Assembly (NCBI GenBank): GCA_022749755.1
Contig: CM040452.1
Coordinates: forward strand, 5,908,350 to 5,972,349
Origin: Azadirachta indica
Lineage: Eukaryota; Streptophyta; Magnoliopsida; Sapindales; Meliaceae
Direction of reading: 5' to 3'
Length of the DNA: 64,000 nt
This document shows positions 11,991 to 23,455 of the stretch, piece by piece (the first letter of the stretch is position 1; each line of letters begins with the position of its first letter). A model generated the notes under the pieces. That model was not told the DNA's origin. It saw only the letters and a program-made list of their open reading frames with translations, and did no database searches. The position numbers were made by a program, and so were the translations under genes.

Positions 11991-13395
11991 TTCAACAATT
12001 TCGTTCACAAAACTTAAGTGATTGATTCACGACCAAGTCCATCTCTGGACATTAAATATAGCGCTACTTGGAAGGCAACCAAAGCTTTTTACAATTTGAA
12101 TTTTTGTTTTAATTGAAGTTTCAATTTCTTCTATTATTTTTTATTTGTTTCTTCTTTGAGTGTTTTCGCGTATGTGTTACAAGTGAGTGTTTTAGTTGTT
12201 CAATAAGTTTAGTGTAAAGAGAGGTAGTGTTCACCAAAGCCAGGCCTTGGATTAGAGCTTATGATGCAGCCACACAACCTATGCGCACACTCGTGCGATG
12301 CTTGCGGTGAAGAAACTCCCCTGTGCACTTAAGCCCCTATTTCTAGAATGCATGACGTGTCCGCCAGCAGCATGCTCACATGTAAACCCCACTTTAGTAC
12401 ACAAACCTTTTTGGCCATCCCTATGCTTTAACACCCTCATACCCCATCTTTTAGTTGCAAGCCTGGGTGACTGCGTAGACTATAGGTGCACCTATGCCCT
12501 ACTTATGCACCAACCCTGCCCCCATGCTTACATAACCCACCCTGCCTTTATTTTCCTGAAGGTATGGTACAGCCAGGCCATCCCAACGTGCATCAGCGCC
12601 ATGCCATACTTTCCCTACTCTATCACAAGCTCACAAACCCCCCCTCACCCCTCTCTTTGTTTTGCCCATTGCTACCCTTGGCCAATTTTTTTTCCCCATT
12701 TGCCTTAGACCAAAAACATTATCACATCTCATTGTCAAATAAAAACACAAGCTTTTCGCTCTCTCATTTCTTCTTCTCTTCATCTCTAAATACAATCAAT
12801 CACTACAAATTTCTCTTTCTTACACTATATCTAATCATCAATCAAACAAGCAAGCATTAGATCCAACACCAAATCTCTAAAATTTTTCCTCAAGGTAACT
12901 CTTCGATTGGAACTTTAATGGAAACAATTCATGAATCATTCTCTTCAACAAACAACAAGATTCAAGTAAGTTCATTCTTGCATTAGAACTTTTTCCTTAT
13001 TAATTGAACTTTGAGTGAATGGTAGAGATTGATAATTGGAGATAATTAACAGAAGTTGAATGTTGTGCTTTTGAATTAAAGTTTGGGGAAAACGATTGAA
13101 TTATTGGAGTGTAAGAAAATGATTAGAAGTGTTTTTGAGTTAATTGAGGTATTGAAGGAAAATTGAGCTTCACATTTACGTGGGTTGTATATTTTTGCAT
13201 ACCAAGTGTTTGATAAAATGCTTAAGTGACAATTTTTGAAGATTTCTTGAGCTTTCATAGTCAGGAATCACTTAAGAAATATTTTGGAGGTGCAATAAGA
13301 AATCTAGGAGTTGATTTAGTGAAGGAAGAATGGCAGTAAAAATGGGCATACCAAGTGTTTAACGAATTTTCTAAGAGAAAGCTTGTGTAGTATTC
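11991..13395 (+). other. Gypsy-1 spacer between integrase and extra ORF
   Basis: Non-coding part of the element. It contains open frames at 12298-12860 (C/P/H-rich) that are not conserved in the right arm, so I do not treat them as genes. Confidence 0.55.
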
Positions 13396-14610
13396 ATGGT
13401 ACTGAAAATGGGTAGTTCTTCGCAATCATCAACACATATTGATCATAAGAGATTCATTTCAACTGATGCGAAGCAAAAGTTTAATAAATTCAAGGAAGAT
13501 GATAAGGCAATTTTGCGGGAATGGACTTTAAAACCAAACTCAAAAGAAGAAAAAATCTTGGAATTCATCCCTACTCCCCATTGGGAAAATCTCACTAACT
13601 ATCCACCTAAAGCGATAATTTCCTTGGTGAGGGAATTTTACACTAATACTTTAATAATAAAGGAGAATGACACCATGTTTGTTTGAAGGAAACGAATATC
13701 TTTTAGTCCTCAAGCTATAAATGCACATTATGGTTTGCCTTCTATAGAAGATGACAAAGACTTATATGATGAGTTTAGAAGGGATGCCCAGAATTATAAA
13801 ATGATTATTGAAGAGTTATGCATTCCGGGAATAAAATGGGTGAAAGGCTACAACAAGAAATAAGAAGCCCTTTTCTTTCTTGAAAACACATTAAACAAAT
13901 ACAACAACGCATGGTATAAGTTTATATGTTTTGACCTCATGCCTACATCTATCGCCATGAGGTTATAGCACTAAAAGCATCCTTGTTGTATTGTATTTAC
14001 ACCGAAATCCTAGTTAATATTGGCAGGGTAATTAATAAGAACTTGATCAAGACAATTAAAGTTAGGACAACAAGTGAACACACACACCCCTACTTAATCA
14101 CTGTTCTATGCTTGAAATTTGGGGTACAGGTAGGTGGATAAAATAAAGCATCAACTAAATCCAAAGTCAGCCATAGATAGCGTTTGTACTTCTGAATTCC
14201 ACTATTAGACTGAAGGGGACTCTATAAGTTTGGGTTTAAGATTTGCAATGCACCACGAAAGACATGTAGCTCTAGCACCAGAGCCATTGCCTCTTCTTCG
14301 AAAAATAGCAACTTAAACCATCGCACCTAAATATTACCCCACATTTCATGCCAAAATACAACGAAGGAAAATTATGAATTTAGGAAGGTCACCAAAATAC
14401 CTATTTCCTCAACACAACACTGACGGTTCATCATCCTTCGCACACAAAGATTCTCAACAACTAACTTTGTTGTCTTACAACAATAACAAAATTGGTGAGA
14501 AATTTGCAAGTCCAAGAAGAATAACTAAAAATGAATCAATATTTGTTGGACCTCAACAACACCTTGGGGCATATCTTCAGCACAATCAAGCCAACTTGGA
14601 ATTACCTTGA
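13396..14610 (+). pseudogene. Gypsy-1 post-integrase ORF ('putative plant transposon protein' type), left
   Basis: The intact stretch 13396-13686 reads IDHKRFISTDAKQKFNKF, then LKPNSKEEKILEFIPTPHWENLTNYP and REFYTNT. After a TGA the same frame continues ISFSPQAINAHYGLPS, CIPGIKWVKGYNKK and on to the segment 14374-14610. This is the domain found downstream of pol in many Athila/Tat elements; its role is unknown. A counterpart with clear similarity lies at 38921-39238 in the right arm. Unlike the pol genes it is not needed for reverse transcription, and it is similarly decayed. Confidence 0.75.
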
Positions 14611-16383
14611 TTTTCATAATACTCGAATGGAACTAGTGAACACAATGCATCAAATTTGCCTCCATAAAAGCACAATAATGATAATGAAGATTAAGAGGTG
14701 AGATCTCACATCTCCCCCCCAAGTATGTTTCTTTCCTTTGGTTTTTATTTGAATACAAACATTGAGGACAATGTTTAATTTAAGTTTAGAGGAGGAAACT
14801 TATTTTGTGGAATGATTGTGGATTGTTTGTGAAAATATTTTTGGGAACGTTTGTGGGTTGTTTGTGGAGATTTTTATGGAAATGTTTTTGATATTTTGTT
14901 GGTCAAAATTTTTTTTAAGCTGCCATACGCATAACTTGATCTCAAATTTGTATTTTCTTAGTTTTTTTTTTCTTGCATGTGAACTAGTTTTATTTTGTTT
15001 TGTTGTTTGCTTACATTGAAGTTTCTTTTTTTTTTTTTGAAGTATAATATGGGTGCAAATCTTTTCTTGTTTTATGAGTTGTTTTTAATTGTCATGTCAG
15101 CGTACCTTAGTCAATTTAAATGAAAGGCTAATGATATGATTTTGATTGGGAGTACTCAAATTTTGGAAAATGATAAATGTTGGCTTAATCTACGTGCTTA
15201 TACTTGATTATTCTTAAAATTTTGAACAATAATGCCATAATTACTAGATTGTTTGGAAACTTAGAGAAGGATTATGCGAACTAAGTGAACTTGAAAGACT
15301 TACTGAATTCTAGAACTTTTTTTATTGTCACTTGGGGTGAATTTAGAGGGTGCCTCATTAGGGAAATGATTTAAGCCATTTTTGGTCATTTGAGCCTTTC
15401 AAGCTATCGTAGAATCAAATAATCCTTTATCTACCCTCATTGAGCCCAAACACACCTTTCTTTTATTGTCACCCTTATATCAATTTAGTCTTAGAATAAG
15501 TTTAATAATATTTTGTTTAGCATCCTAAAGCTTTTGATCATTGTAATGCCTATCTGCATAAAGGACGATAGGTGGAGTATAAGAACTTAAGCCAAGCTCT
15601 TACTAAATAACTGAGTTTCATTTCTGATAAGAATGGAGAAGTCGTGTAAAAAAGTAAAGCGAGTTTGAGTGTTAAAAAAAAAAAAAAAGAGTTCAAGCCA
15701 AGCTTTTGTTGAGTGATTGGACCTCACGCTTAGGAACCGTAGAGAGCTTGCGTAAAAAGGTAGAGTGTGGCTAAACTTTAAAAAAAAAATCTTTGATTTC
15801 TGAATAGATGGGTAAGAAAGCATAGAAAGTTGTGAAGAATTGACAATTATGAAAAAGAATAAAAAGGATTGAAGATTAAGTTTTAGGTTGGGCGATGTGT
15901 TTAGGGTGTTTAAACCTCGCTTAAAATATTCTTTTTCCTACCTATCATTACAAGGTTAACTAAGCCCTAAAGATCCTTAATGTAGTGTCCTATTTCATTA
16001 GTGGAGAGTGGCATGAAATTTAAGCCTATGGAATTCCTTAAGAAGTTTAAACAAGCTTAATTGTTTGTATAAACTCATCCAAGTTGAAGAGCGATTAAGT
16101 ATGAGTGGCAACTCACTCACACACTTGCACAAGGAATCTTTAAGTAAAGTAAAATTTTATATACAAATTGAATTCTTTTTAGATGGATTGCCAACATTTT
16201 GGAAGTTTCCTTAATTTAAGTAATTACTTGATTTATCAGGCTAGATTGTAATTTGACTAAGAATATGCTCATGAGTTTATTTTATTGCGGTTATCTTTGG
16301 CTAAGCTCTCTTAATTAGTGACTTCTGTTTGCCTTTGTTTTGATTTGCTTGAGGACAAGCAAACATTCAAGTTTAGGGGTATC
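14611..16383 (+). other. Gypsy-1 3' untranslated region and polypurine tract
   Basis: T-rich spacer of the element, ending in the polypurine-like agtttaggggtatc directly before the 3' LTR. Short A runs at about 15675 and 15780 are simple repeats. Confidence 0.65.
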
Positions 16384-17787
16384 TAATAAATGTGCAAATT
16401 ATACATTTATCGGCCACTTTAGGACTTGAATTGTTTTGTAAATCCTCAAGTTTTGTTAATATTTGATGAATTTTAGTGCCTTGTATAAAAAGATAGCAAA
16501 CGATCATTTAAGACAAAATCAGCTTGAAAATAAAGGTCGAAAAAGTCGAAAAGGAAATGAGGACCAAAATACACAAGTTTGCAAGAAAATCTAAAGCTGA
16601 TGATTATGGGCTGTTTGCATGGCGTGCCCGTGCTATGCCATGCGCATGGATAAGAAGGCCAAATTGGCAGAGAGGGTAACGTGCAAGTGCCACCAAGGCA
16701 TATGGCCTCGCCAACCGTCGAGCTTCCACCATTGGCCAAAAATGGAAAATTGAGTTTTAGGTGAGAAAAGCTGAAGAATAAGAAAGGATTCTAGAAATAG
16801 AAGTTGATTGATTTAAGTGAACGCTTTGGAATAAGGCCTTAAGGAGAATGATTGAAGCTCTCATCTTGAGTCTAGTATCTCTAACTTTGTCATTTTTATT
16901 TTGTATTTCATTTGAGTTTAATTTGTTGAATTTAAAGATTATAGAATATATGATGATTTTGATGTTGATATTTGAGATGGTTGGCGAGATTTCTTAATCT
17001 AGGATCTTAATATAGCTTATCTTGATTAAGTTTAATTAATTGCATGTTTTTAATGTGGAATGATTTTATTTACTTGTATTTACTTACATTAATTGATTCT
17101 AATTTGTTGTTTGACAAGTTGAATGATCTAAGGTGGATGAATTAATATTTGAAAAGGTTTAATTTGTTTATCAGATTAGGTAAATACAATTTAGTGTACT
17201 AAGATTTTGAGAGAAATTTAGTATCTAAATAATTGAATAATTACATAGATTAAAGGCAAGAATCAAGAGATAACTAAATTATTTTAAGTAACTAAGTGGG
17301 ATATACTTAAGGAATGCTTAATTATTAACTAAGTTTGGTAAGGATATCAATTTGGGAAATTTTGCGTAGTAATTCGTTTGGCATATGAGAGAGGTAACAA
17401 GTTCACTTTAAATCCTACGATTAGTAAATAAAATCACGACACATTATTAATATCTAATTAAGGAAAACATAGGACGGGATAAGTGAAATCTAGGTCCTCG
17501 ATCTTTTATTCTCAAATTTATCAATTCATTTCTTGACACTCTTTAATTTGATTTCCATTTCTTTTTAGTTAATCACTGAGTTTTAGTTTTATTTGCCTTT
17601 ACAATTCATCAATTCATATTACTTATACAAATTGGACTTTCAAGACTATAGTACTTAGTTTTTAATTTGCTATTCAATCCTCGTGAGACGATACTTGCAC
17701 TTATCATTTTACTACTTGATACGACCCAACTTATCATTTTATTATTTGATACAACCCGTGCTCTTGCAATTAGCGTTGTCGCAATTA
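16384..17787 (+). repeat. Gypsy-1 3' LTR
   Basis: Starts TAATAAATGTG (mutated TG start) and ends ...gttgtcgcaatta (mutated CA end). It is followed at once by the target duplication gattt at 17788-17792 and the resumed copia-1 sequence. Confidence 0.92.
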
Positions 17788-17792
17788 GATTT

Positions 17793-18595
17793 CATTCAGC
17801 AATGTGTTTTGGTGTTTGTTCTATTATAAATGTAATGGAAATAGTGATATTAGTAAAAGAACCGAGAATAGTTTTATAGAAACAATTTTTAATGTCTTTT
17901 ATGTTCCTCACTTACAAAATAATTTGTTAAGTGCCGATCAATTGCAAGAAAAAGGTTATCTAATAATTATTTAGAAGTGTCTTTCTAGAGCAGCTATTGC
18001 TATTGTTCAAATGAGTACAAATACGTTGTTTCCAATGAAGATTAAAGGTGCTTAATCTTGCTTGAGGACTAAAGTGAAAGATCCTTCATGGCTTTGGCAT
18101 TTTTGCTATGGTCATTTGAATTTTGGTGGATTAAAGACCCTCTAAGAGAAAAATATAGTGGCAAGCCTTCCTCAAATTGTCAATCCTTATCATGTTTGTG
18201 AAAAATATACTATTGGAAAACAACATTGTTCCCAATTCCCTCAAGGAAAGTCATGGAGAGCAAAAAAAATATTTAATTATTTTCATTGACGATTATACTT
18301 GAAAAATTGGTGGAGAAATCAGAGCCTTTTAGTGTGTTTAAAAGCTTCAAAGCATGTGTTGAAAATGAAAAAAGAAAAAAAATTAAAATTCTATACTACA
18401 TGGAAGAAGCAAGCATATTGATGTGAAATATTAACTTTTTAGAGATCTAAGCAATAATGGAACAATTGATCTAAAATTCCATAGAAGTGAAGATCAGCTG
18501 CCTAATATATTTACTAAACCTTTTAGATTCCTTCCTTTCCATATTTTGAGAACGTTGGTGGGAGTTTGTACTTTAGAGAATCTTGCTTGAAGGGA
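17793..18595 (+). pseudogene. Copia-1 pol remnant (left)
   Basis: Continues the protein interrupted at 5096: ENSFIETIFNVFYVPHLQNN and LLSADQLQEKGY (end of protease region), then the GAG-pre-integrase domain (WLWHFCYGHLNFGGL, LPQIVNPYHVCEKYTIGKQH, GKSWRA). Integrase core and all of reverse transcriptase are deleted; the sequence jumps to the RNase H end (DQLPNIFTKPFRFLPF, then LRTLVGVCTLE). Stops are frequent. The last residues abut a purine-rich tract and the 3' LTR. Confidence 0.88.
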
Positions 18596-18917
18596 TGGCA
18601 AAAGTAAATAGATGCCCAAAAGCTTTCAATTTAAGGGAAGGATTGTTTATAATTTTATTATTTATGCACATTTAATCTTACTCTTTTTGCTATGTTGTCT
18701 CAATCCAAGTTATCTTAGTCTTCAAGAGTTTGGTTGCTTTATTTGTGCAAGACATGGTTTTATTACTAGAAGTGGGGTTTGCAAGGTAGTACCTATTTTT
18801 GGTGTTACTTTTGTCAATATAAAGCCTGCAAAAGTTATGAACAAAAACAATACAGTATAACATTTTCCTTTATTCCTTTTTACTTTATGCTTCTGCCTCT
18901 CTCTATTTTTTAACACA
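18596..18917 (+). repeat. Copia-1 3' LTR (probable)
   Basis: Starts TGGCAAAAGTAAATAG after a gaaggga purine tract and ends ...tttttaacaca, where copia-2 sequence resumes. A gtcaatataaagc motif inside fits a promoter or poly(A) region of an LTR. No 5' LTR survives for comparison, so the edges come from the TG/CA termini and flanking sequence. Inverted counterpart at about 33552-33875. Confidence 0.6.
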
Positions 18918-19163
18918 ATAGTCATATGATAGGAAACAAAAATTTACTTTATAAAATAGATGAAAATTACTCTTTATAAGTAAAAATTGGAGATGATAGG
19001 TGACGTAAAGTCAAAGGCAAGGATCACCTAGCACAAGTCAAACCATTAGTTCAACATCAAACATTGATAGACCACCAAAACAAGATACGTAGTCTAAGAG
19101 AAATTTATGAATAATGTGAATTTGCATTTTTTATATGCGAATCTTAGAATTATGTAGAAGCAG

Positions 19164-19533
19164 TGATGTAGGACAATTTTAAAATTTAATTAGTTTAGGA
19201 AGTCTTCTATTCTTACCATTTAATTTATTATTTAATTCTTAATTTTCTTATCTAAGTGGGAGTTATTTTCCTTATTTAACTTAACTTGTAACACTAGGTT
19301 TCCTCTATTATATAAAGAGTCTATGTTATTATTTTAAACAATCTTTCATTTAATAAAATATTCCTCTTTAATTTTTTCCCTTAAGGGGTTATTATCTTAA
19401 TACTCATGCTTTGAATTGGCGATATCTAATCTCGTTTGTTAGAATGTTTACCTGACCCACTGAGTAAAGAATCAAACAAGATTTGGTGTTTGACAATATA
19501 AATTTATCTTACCCATTTTCTCGCCTGTCGTCA
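19164..19533 (+). repeat. Short LTR element 5' LTR (left)
   Basis: Begins TGATGTAGGACAATTTT and ends cctgtcgtca; contains ctattatataaagag, a TATA-like promoter motif. Confidence 0.88.
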
Positions 19534-19584
19534 TACATTATCCAAACATTACCATATGTCATTCTTTGAGCCAAAGAAATTGAA

Positions 19585-19905
19585 TTGCTACTAAAGCTTG
19601 GCTTTGATAGAATTATTGGAGATGTTGACAATATAATTAATAAGATATCTGATAACATGTCTAAAGTTGATCATAAGGTAGTGTCTGAAGGTATGCTTGA
19701 AAATAAAATTGAAGATGTGCCAAAAATTGTACAAGAAGAGGTCTTATGTGATCTTAATATGAAAATTGAGCATGTACTAGAAATTCGAGTCGAAAAACTG
19801 CCTATCATCAATATGATTCTACCTATGCATATTGAAGATAAGAAGGTTGTCCTTGAGGAATATTTGGTTGCAAAGACAAATTTAATTGGTAAGCATGTCA
19901 AGTAA
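19585..19905 (+). CDS. Small ORF inside short LTR element
   Basis: 106 residues with no domain I recognise. It is charged and rich in repeated I/E/K/V patterns such as ENKIEDVPKIVQEEV. The matching stretch in the right arm (about 32560-32880, minus) is similar but not open throughout, so recent coding function is doubtful. It could be what is left of a gag or pol segment of the parent gypsy element. Confidence 0.3.
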   Translation: MLLKLGFDRIIGDVDNIINKISDNMSKVDHKVVSEGMLENKIEDVPKIVQEEVLCDLNMKIEHVLEIRVEKLPIINMILPMHIEDKKVVLEEYLVAKTNLIGKHVK

Positions 19906-20136
19906 GATTTAGGAAGAGTTATAAACTTGAAAGTAGCTTGTTATTATAAGAATATACATTTCAAAAGAGCCACTAACAAATGCAAGAAAAGGATAAATTT
20001 TAATTATTTTCGAATTTCAAAAAAGCTTATTGAGAAGAGCTAGTTTTTTAAGTCACAAGATGATTTAATGTTGCACTATAAATTTTATCCGCTCAACAAA
20101 ACTCGAGGACGAGTTTTTTTTAAGAGAGAGGGAATC

Positions 20137-20509
20137 TGATGTAGGACAATTTTAAAATTTAATTAGTTTAGGAAGTCTTCTATTTTTACCAATTTACTTT
20201 ATTATTTAATTCTCAATTTTTTTATTTAAATAAGAGTTATTTTTCTTATTTGAATTAACTTTTAACACTGAATTTCCTCTACTATATAGAGAGCCTATGT
20301 TATTGTTTTAAATAATTATTTATTCAATAAAATATTCCTCTTTGATTGTGTCCCTTATGAGATTATTATCTTAACACATGTTTCGAGTCATTAAAGTTAA
20401 AACGTCATCTATTTCCAATTGTTAGAATGTTTATCTAACTTATTGCGTTAAAGAACTAAACGAGATTCGGCAAAGTGAATTTATCTCACCCACTATCGTG
20501 CCTACGTCG
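20137..20509 (+). repeat. Short LTR element 3' LTR (left)
   Basis: Same start as the 5' LTR, preceded by the polypurine tract aagagagagggaatc; its end has mutated from tca to tcg. Confidence 0.88.
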
Positions 20510-21201
20510 AGCAGTAAAAGAAGAAATATAGCTATGGGTGAAGAAACAATAATGATTGAAAAACATCAGACATTGCAGCTTGTCAATTTGCCAAAAGATA
20601 AAATGTTGATGGATTGAAATGAGTGTACAAGACCATAAATAATGAAGATGGCTCAATTTAAAAGCATAAAGCACGTTTAGTGGAAAATGGATATTCACAA
20701 CAACCAAGAGTGTACTTCAATGAAACTTTTGCACCAGTCACTCGTCTGGAAACTATACGAACTGATCTTGCATTAGCAGCATAACTAGAGATTTCTATAT
20801 ATCAGCTTTATGTTAAATTAACTTTTCTGAATAGAGAATTAGAAGAAGAAGTCTACATGGAGCAACCCTTTGGCTATGCTATCCAAGTACAAGAAGATAA
20901 AGTCTACCGCCTAAAAAAATGTAATATGGTTTAAAATAAGCACCACAGGCATGGAATAGCAAGATTGATTCTTACTTTAAACCAAATGGATTTTAAAGAA
21001 GCCAAAATGAGCCATCGTTATACGTGAAAAAAGAAGGTGAACATGATTTTCCCATTATTTGCTTATATATTGATGATTTAATTTATACTGGAGTTTGCCA
21101 ATACAGGCGAACAAATGGCAGATGTATTTACAAAAGCTACAAAAACAGAGAAATTGAATCAATTTCAGAATTATTTCAGAATTACAAATTCAAAGGGGGA
21201 A

Positions 21202-21628
21202 TGTTAAAAAAATAATTTGTATTTCTTTAGGCTATGCATGAAAGAAGTGGAATCATCTCTAATATTCTATGCAAAAGAAAATTAAATATATTAAGTAATT
21301 GACCGATCAATTTTGACAGGTGAATTAAATTACTTAATTATTAAGAATTTTATTTTAGGCAATAGTTACATGTAATTTTACTTAGATTAATTGTGTAGGA
21401 CATTATAGAGTTTTCTAAAAAATTCTATTTGTGTTGGCCACTAACTCTATAAATAGTTAAAATATTATATATTTTTAGATATATAATTAATACAGAAAAG
21501 TTAGCAAAGGTTAGCACGGGACCTTCCTTGCCTACAAAATTAATAGCATTCAAAAATGTTTTTTGAAAATGACGAACGATAATTAGTAAATCGAAAATGT
21601 TTTTTCACACTTCCGCAAAAACACAACA
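21202..21628 (+). repeat. Copia-2 3' LTR (left)
   Basis: Starts TGTTAAAAAAATAATTTG after the purine tract caaaggggga and ends ...cgcaaaaacacaaca. It contains an ataaatag TATA-like motif at about 21449. The copy at 30729-31125 matches closely in inverse orientation. Confidence 0.88.
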
Positions 21629-21817
21629 TATTTGAGGAGTGCAAGCCTTTTTATTTGACAGACGAATTCGCTATGCAACTCTGCAGATAGAACTATGACC
21701 AGATAAACGATGCAAATATTGCAACTCTCTTCTCAAACAAGCTGCCAGGTTTTCCACATCATCTGAAATTTGTTTGCTTCTGTTCATCTTTTCACTTACT
21801 GTTGGAGCGATTTCCAT
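21629..21817 (-). pseudogene. DUF247 protein gene, 5' fragment (left arm)
   Basis: ATG at 21817 (minus) begins MEIAPTVSEKMNRSK, then ISDDVENLAACLRREL, then SSICRVA followed by TAG (21671-21673), then RIRLSNKKACTPQI, the conserved DUF247 N-terminus leading to the QIVSIGP motif. At 21628 the copia-2 LTR cuts the gene. The TAG is shared with the right-arm copy (30685-30687) but absent from the third copy. The remainder of this gene is at 1670-2166. Confidence 0.9.
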
Positions 21818-22240
21818 CTCTTGATTGAATGAATTTTCAACATTTCAACGTCGATGACGAACGTGATAACATTTTTCTAATTGAATCGTCAGATCAGGGA
21901 AATTTATCAAATTTTTTCTTTTGTTTGTTTTTAGCAATATTGTGCCAGTCAACCTCAATTACTTGTGAAGTCAAGCTGCCTATCTGATGGTTGCTTGAAT
22001 ATATGAATTATAGACCATCTTGGTTTTGTTGTATTAAAAGATATTTCGTGCAGTAAGATTCATAATTTTTTTACAATTTTACGTAAGAAGAAAACGATAC
22101 ATACAAGTGGAGGTCGTACCTAAATTAATATTTTTAATATATTTTTTTTTCAAAATATATATTATAATATTTAAAAAAAGGCTTAATTAATGCGGTCATA
22201 TATTATTATTCCGAGGCCTTGGTAAAAGGAAAATATTTTT
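21818..22240 (-). other. DUF247 upstream region (left)
   Basis: Non-coding. Shared with 30190-30540 in the right arm and 54400-54695 in the third unit, so it is probably the old DUF247 promoter. No clear TATA assignment. Confidence 0.5.
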
Positions 22241-23455
22241 TTCTTTGCATGCGCAGGGCAATGTGAGTTTTTCTACTTTTAGATCGATACTTTTCTTTGT
22301 TTGGCCTCTTTAGCTTTAGTCATCGAATAAATGATGCAAGCTAAAGTTAAAACTAGTTAGCATCCACTTCTGACTACATTAGCATAAGGAGACATGAAAT
22401 ATTGTTTGTCCGTATATTGAAAAAAAAAAATAATTGAACTATAAACTATAATATATGTCAGAAGTTATTAAAATTATTAGTTTAGACAAGATGGGCAAGG
22501 TGAAGGAAGTCTAATGGGAAAATTCCAAGCTCATCCTTGTCTCTTTGAAAATTTGAGAATTAATTTTTCTCTAATATCTAGTTCCGTTCTAATAAAATCA
22601 ATCTCAATTCCATGTTATTAGAGGTAAGTAGTCCTTGAGAAACTAGATCTAAAAAAATTCAAGTGTCTTTATTTTTCAGCAAATACTTCAGCCCATTTGA
22701 TTCATGATTTAAAAACTATTTTTTTCTTTGCATGGGCAGGGCAATGTGAGTTTTTCTATTTCTATATCGATACTTTTCTTTGTTCGGCCTCTTTTAGCTT
22801 TAGTCATCCAATAAATGATGTAAGCTAGAGCTAAAACTAGTTAGCATCCACTTTTGGCTACATTAACATAAGGAAAAATGAAATATTGCCCATATATTGT
22901 AAAAGAAAATTGAACTATAAACTATAATATAAGTTATTAAAATTAGGGGATATTCATTACTACCTTACTTTTTCAGCTAATACTCTATTACCCCTTTATA
23001 TTTTCTATAATATTTTATTACCCTCCTAAGTTCTGATTTTACCTTTTAATATTTCTAATATTTTTTTATTTTACCATTTATAAATAAATTGAACTGAAGG
23101 ATAAAATCGAAAAAAAATAAAAATAAGGGGTAATGGGGTATTAGATAAAATATAGGAAAATAATAAAACATTAACTAAAAAATCAGGAGAGGAATAGATA
23201 TTCTCCTATAAAATTATTAGTTTATGCAATTGGGGCAAGTTAAGGGAAGTCTAATGGGGAAATACCAAACTCATCCTCGTTTTTTTGAAAATTTAAGAAT
23301 TAATTTTTCTCTTATATTTAGTTCCGTTCTCATAAAATCAATCTCAATCCCATCGTATTAGAGGTAAGTAGTCTATGAGAAACTAGTTCTAAAAAATTTC
23401 AAGTGTCTTTATTTTTCAACAAATAATTCAGCCCATTTGATTCATGATTTAAAAA
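22241..23455. repeat. Tandem duplication of block A (A 22241-22723, A' 22724-23455)
   Basis: Both copies start with ttctttgcatg(c/g)gcagggcaatgtgag and end in cagcccatttgattcatg...aaaaactattttt, the first bases of element B. A' also carries a 263 bp insertion (22945-23207). The right arm has only one copy, and it matches A rather than A' (for example cttgtctctttgaaaatttg). Confidence 0.85.
22945..23207. mobile_element. 263 bp MITE-like insertion in A'
   Basis: Termini AGGGGATATTCATTACTACC and (reverse complement of the other end) AGGAGAATATCTATTCC form imperfect inverted repeats; internal segments such as attacccctttat and ggggtaatggggtatt also pair, so most of the element is a loose palindrome. 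Flanks ttaaaatt (22937-22944) and ataaaatt (23208-23215) look like an 8 bp target duplication with one mismatch, which suggests a hAT-type MITE. Block A (22455-22475) gives the empty site. Confidence 0.65.

Larger units (their letters stand above)
5097..17787 (+). mobile_element. Gypsy-1 (Athila/Tat-type Ty3/gypsy), left-arm copy
   Basis: A 12.7 kb LTR retrotransposon with 5' LTR 5097-6570, gag about 6810-8190, protease about 8450-8900, reverse transcriptase/RNase H about 9430-10700, integrase about 10870-11990, a post-pol ORF 13396-14610, polypurine tract just before 16384, and 3' LTR 16384-17787. The 5 bp target duplication gattt is at 5092-5096 and 17788-17792. The insertion splits the copia-1 protease. 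Long LTRs of about 1.4 kb, a tRNA-Asp-like primer site (best preserved in the right-arm copy) and a large extra ORF after integrase fit the Athila/Tat branch. All coding regions are decayed. Confidence 0.93.
19164..20509 (+). mobile_element. Short non-autonomous LTR element (TRIM/LARD-like), left copy
   Basis: 1346 bp element with direct LTRs 19164-19533 and 20137-20509 (about 370 bp each; start TGATGTAGGACAATTTT, end gtcgtca or gtcg). The 5 bp target duplication agcag lies at 19159-19163 and 20510-20514. Removing it restores the copia-2 frame from NYVEA to VKEEI. The internal part is only about 600 bp. It has an ORF at 19585-19905 (106 residues, charged, rich in Ile/Glu/Lys/Val) and ends in TRGRVFFKREGI, a motif seen just before the 3' LTR of some plant gypsy polyproteins. 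No reverse transcriptase or integrase, so it must have moved with another element's enzymes. Confidence 0.88.
18918..21628 (+). mobile_element. Copia-2 remnant inserted in DUF247 (left)
   Basis: Copia element whose 3' half survives: linker before reverse transcriptase (SLREIYE..., FAFF; 19060-19163), reverse transcriptase from 20515 (MIEKHQTLQLVNLPKDK, then the [18 protein letters not shown] region at 20728-20765, EEEVYMEQPFGYAI at about 20846), a fused YIDDLIYTGV box at 21067, and an RNase H end (ADVFTKATKTEKLNQF) at 21119-21180. The 3' LTR at 21202-21628 ends in CA, directly against DUF247 at 21629. The flanking tattt (aaata on the minus strand) is the expected target site. The short LTR element 19164-20509 is nested inside. 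Its 5' half is replaced by copia-1. Confidence 0.88.

Noticed and set aside
12298..12860. Two overlapping ORFs of 124-136 codons as a gene
   Set aside because: They lie in the gypsy-1 spacer, are rich in Pro, His and Cys from C-rich DNA, and are not open in the matching right-arm region.
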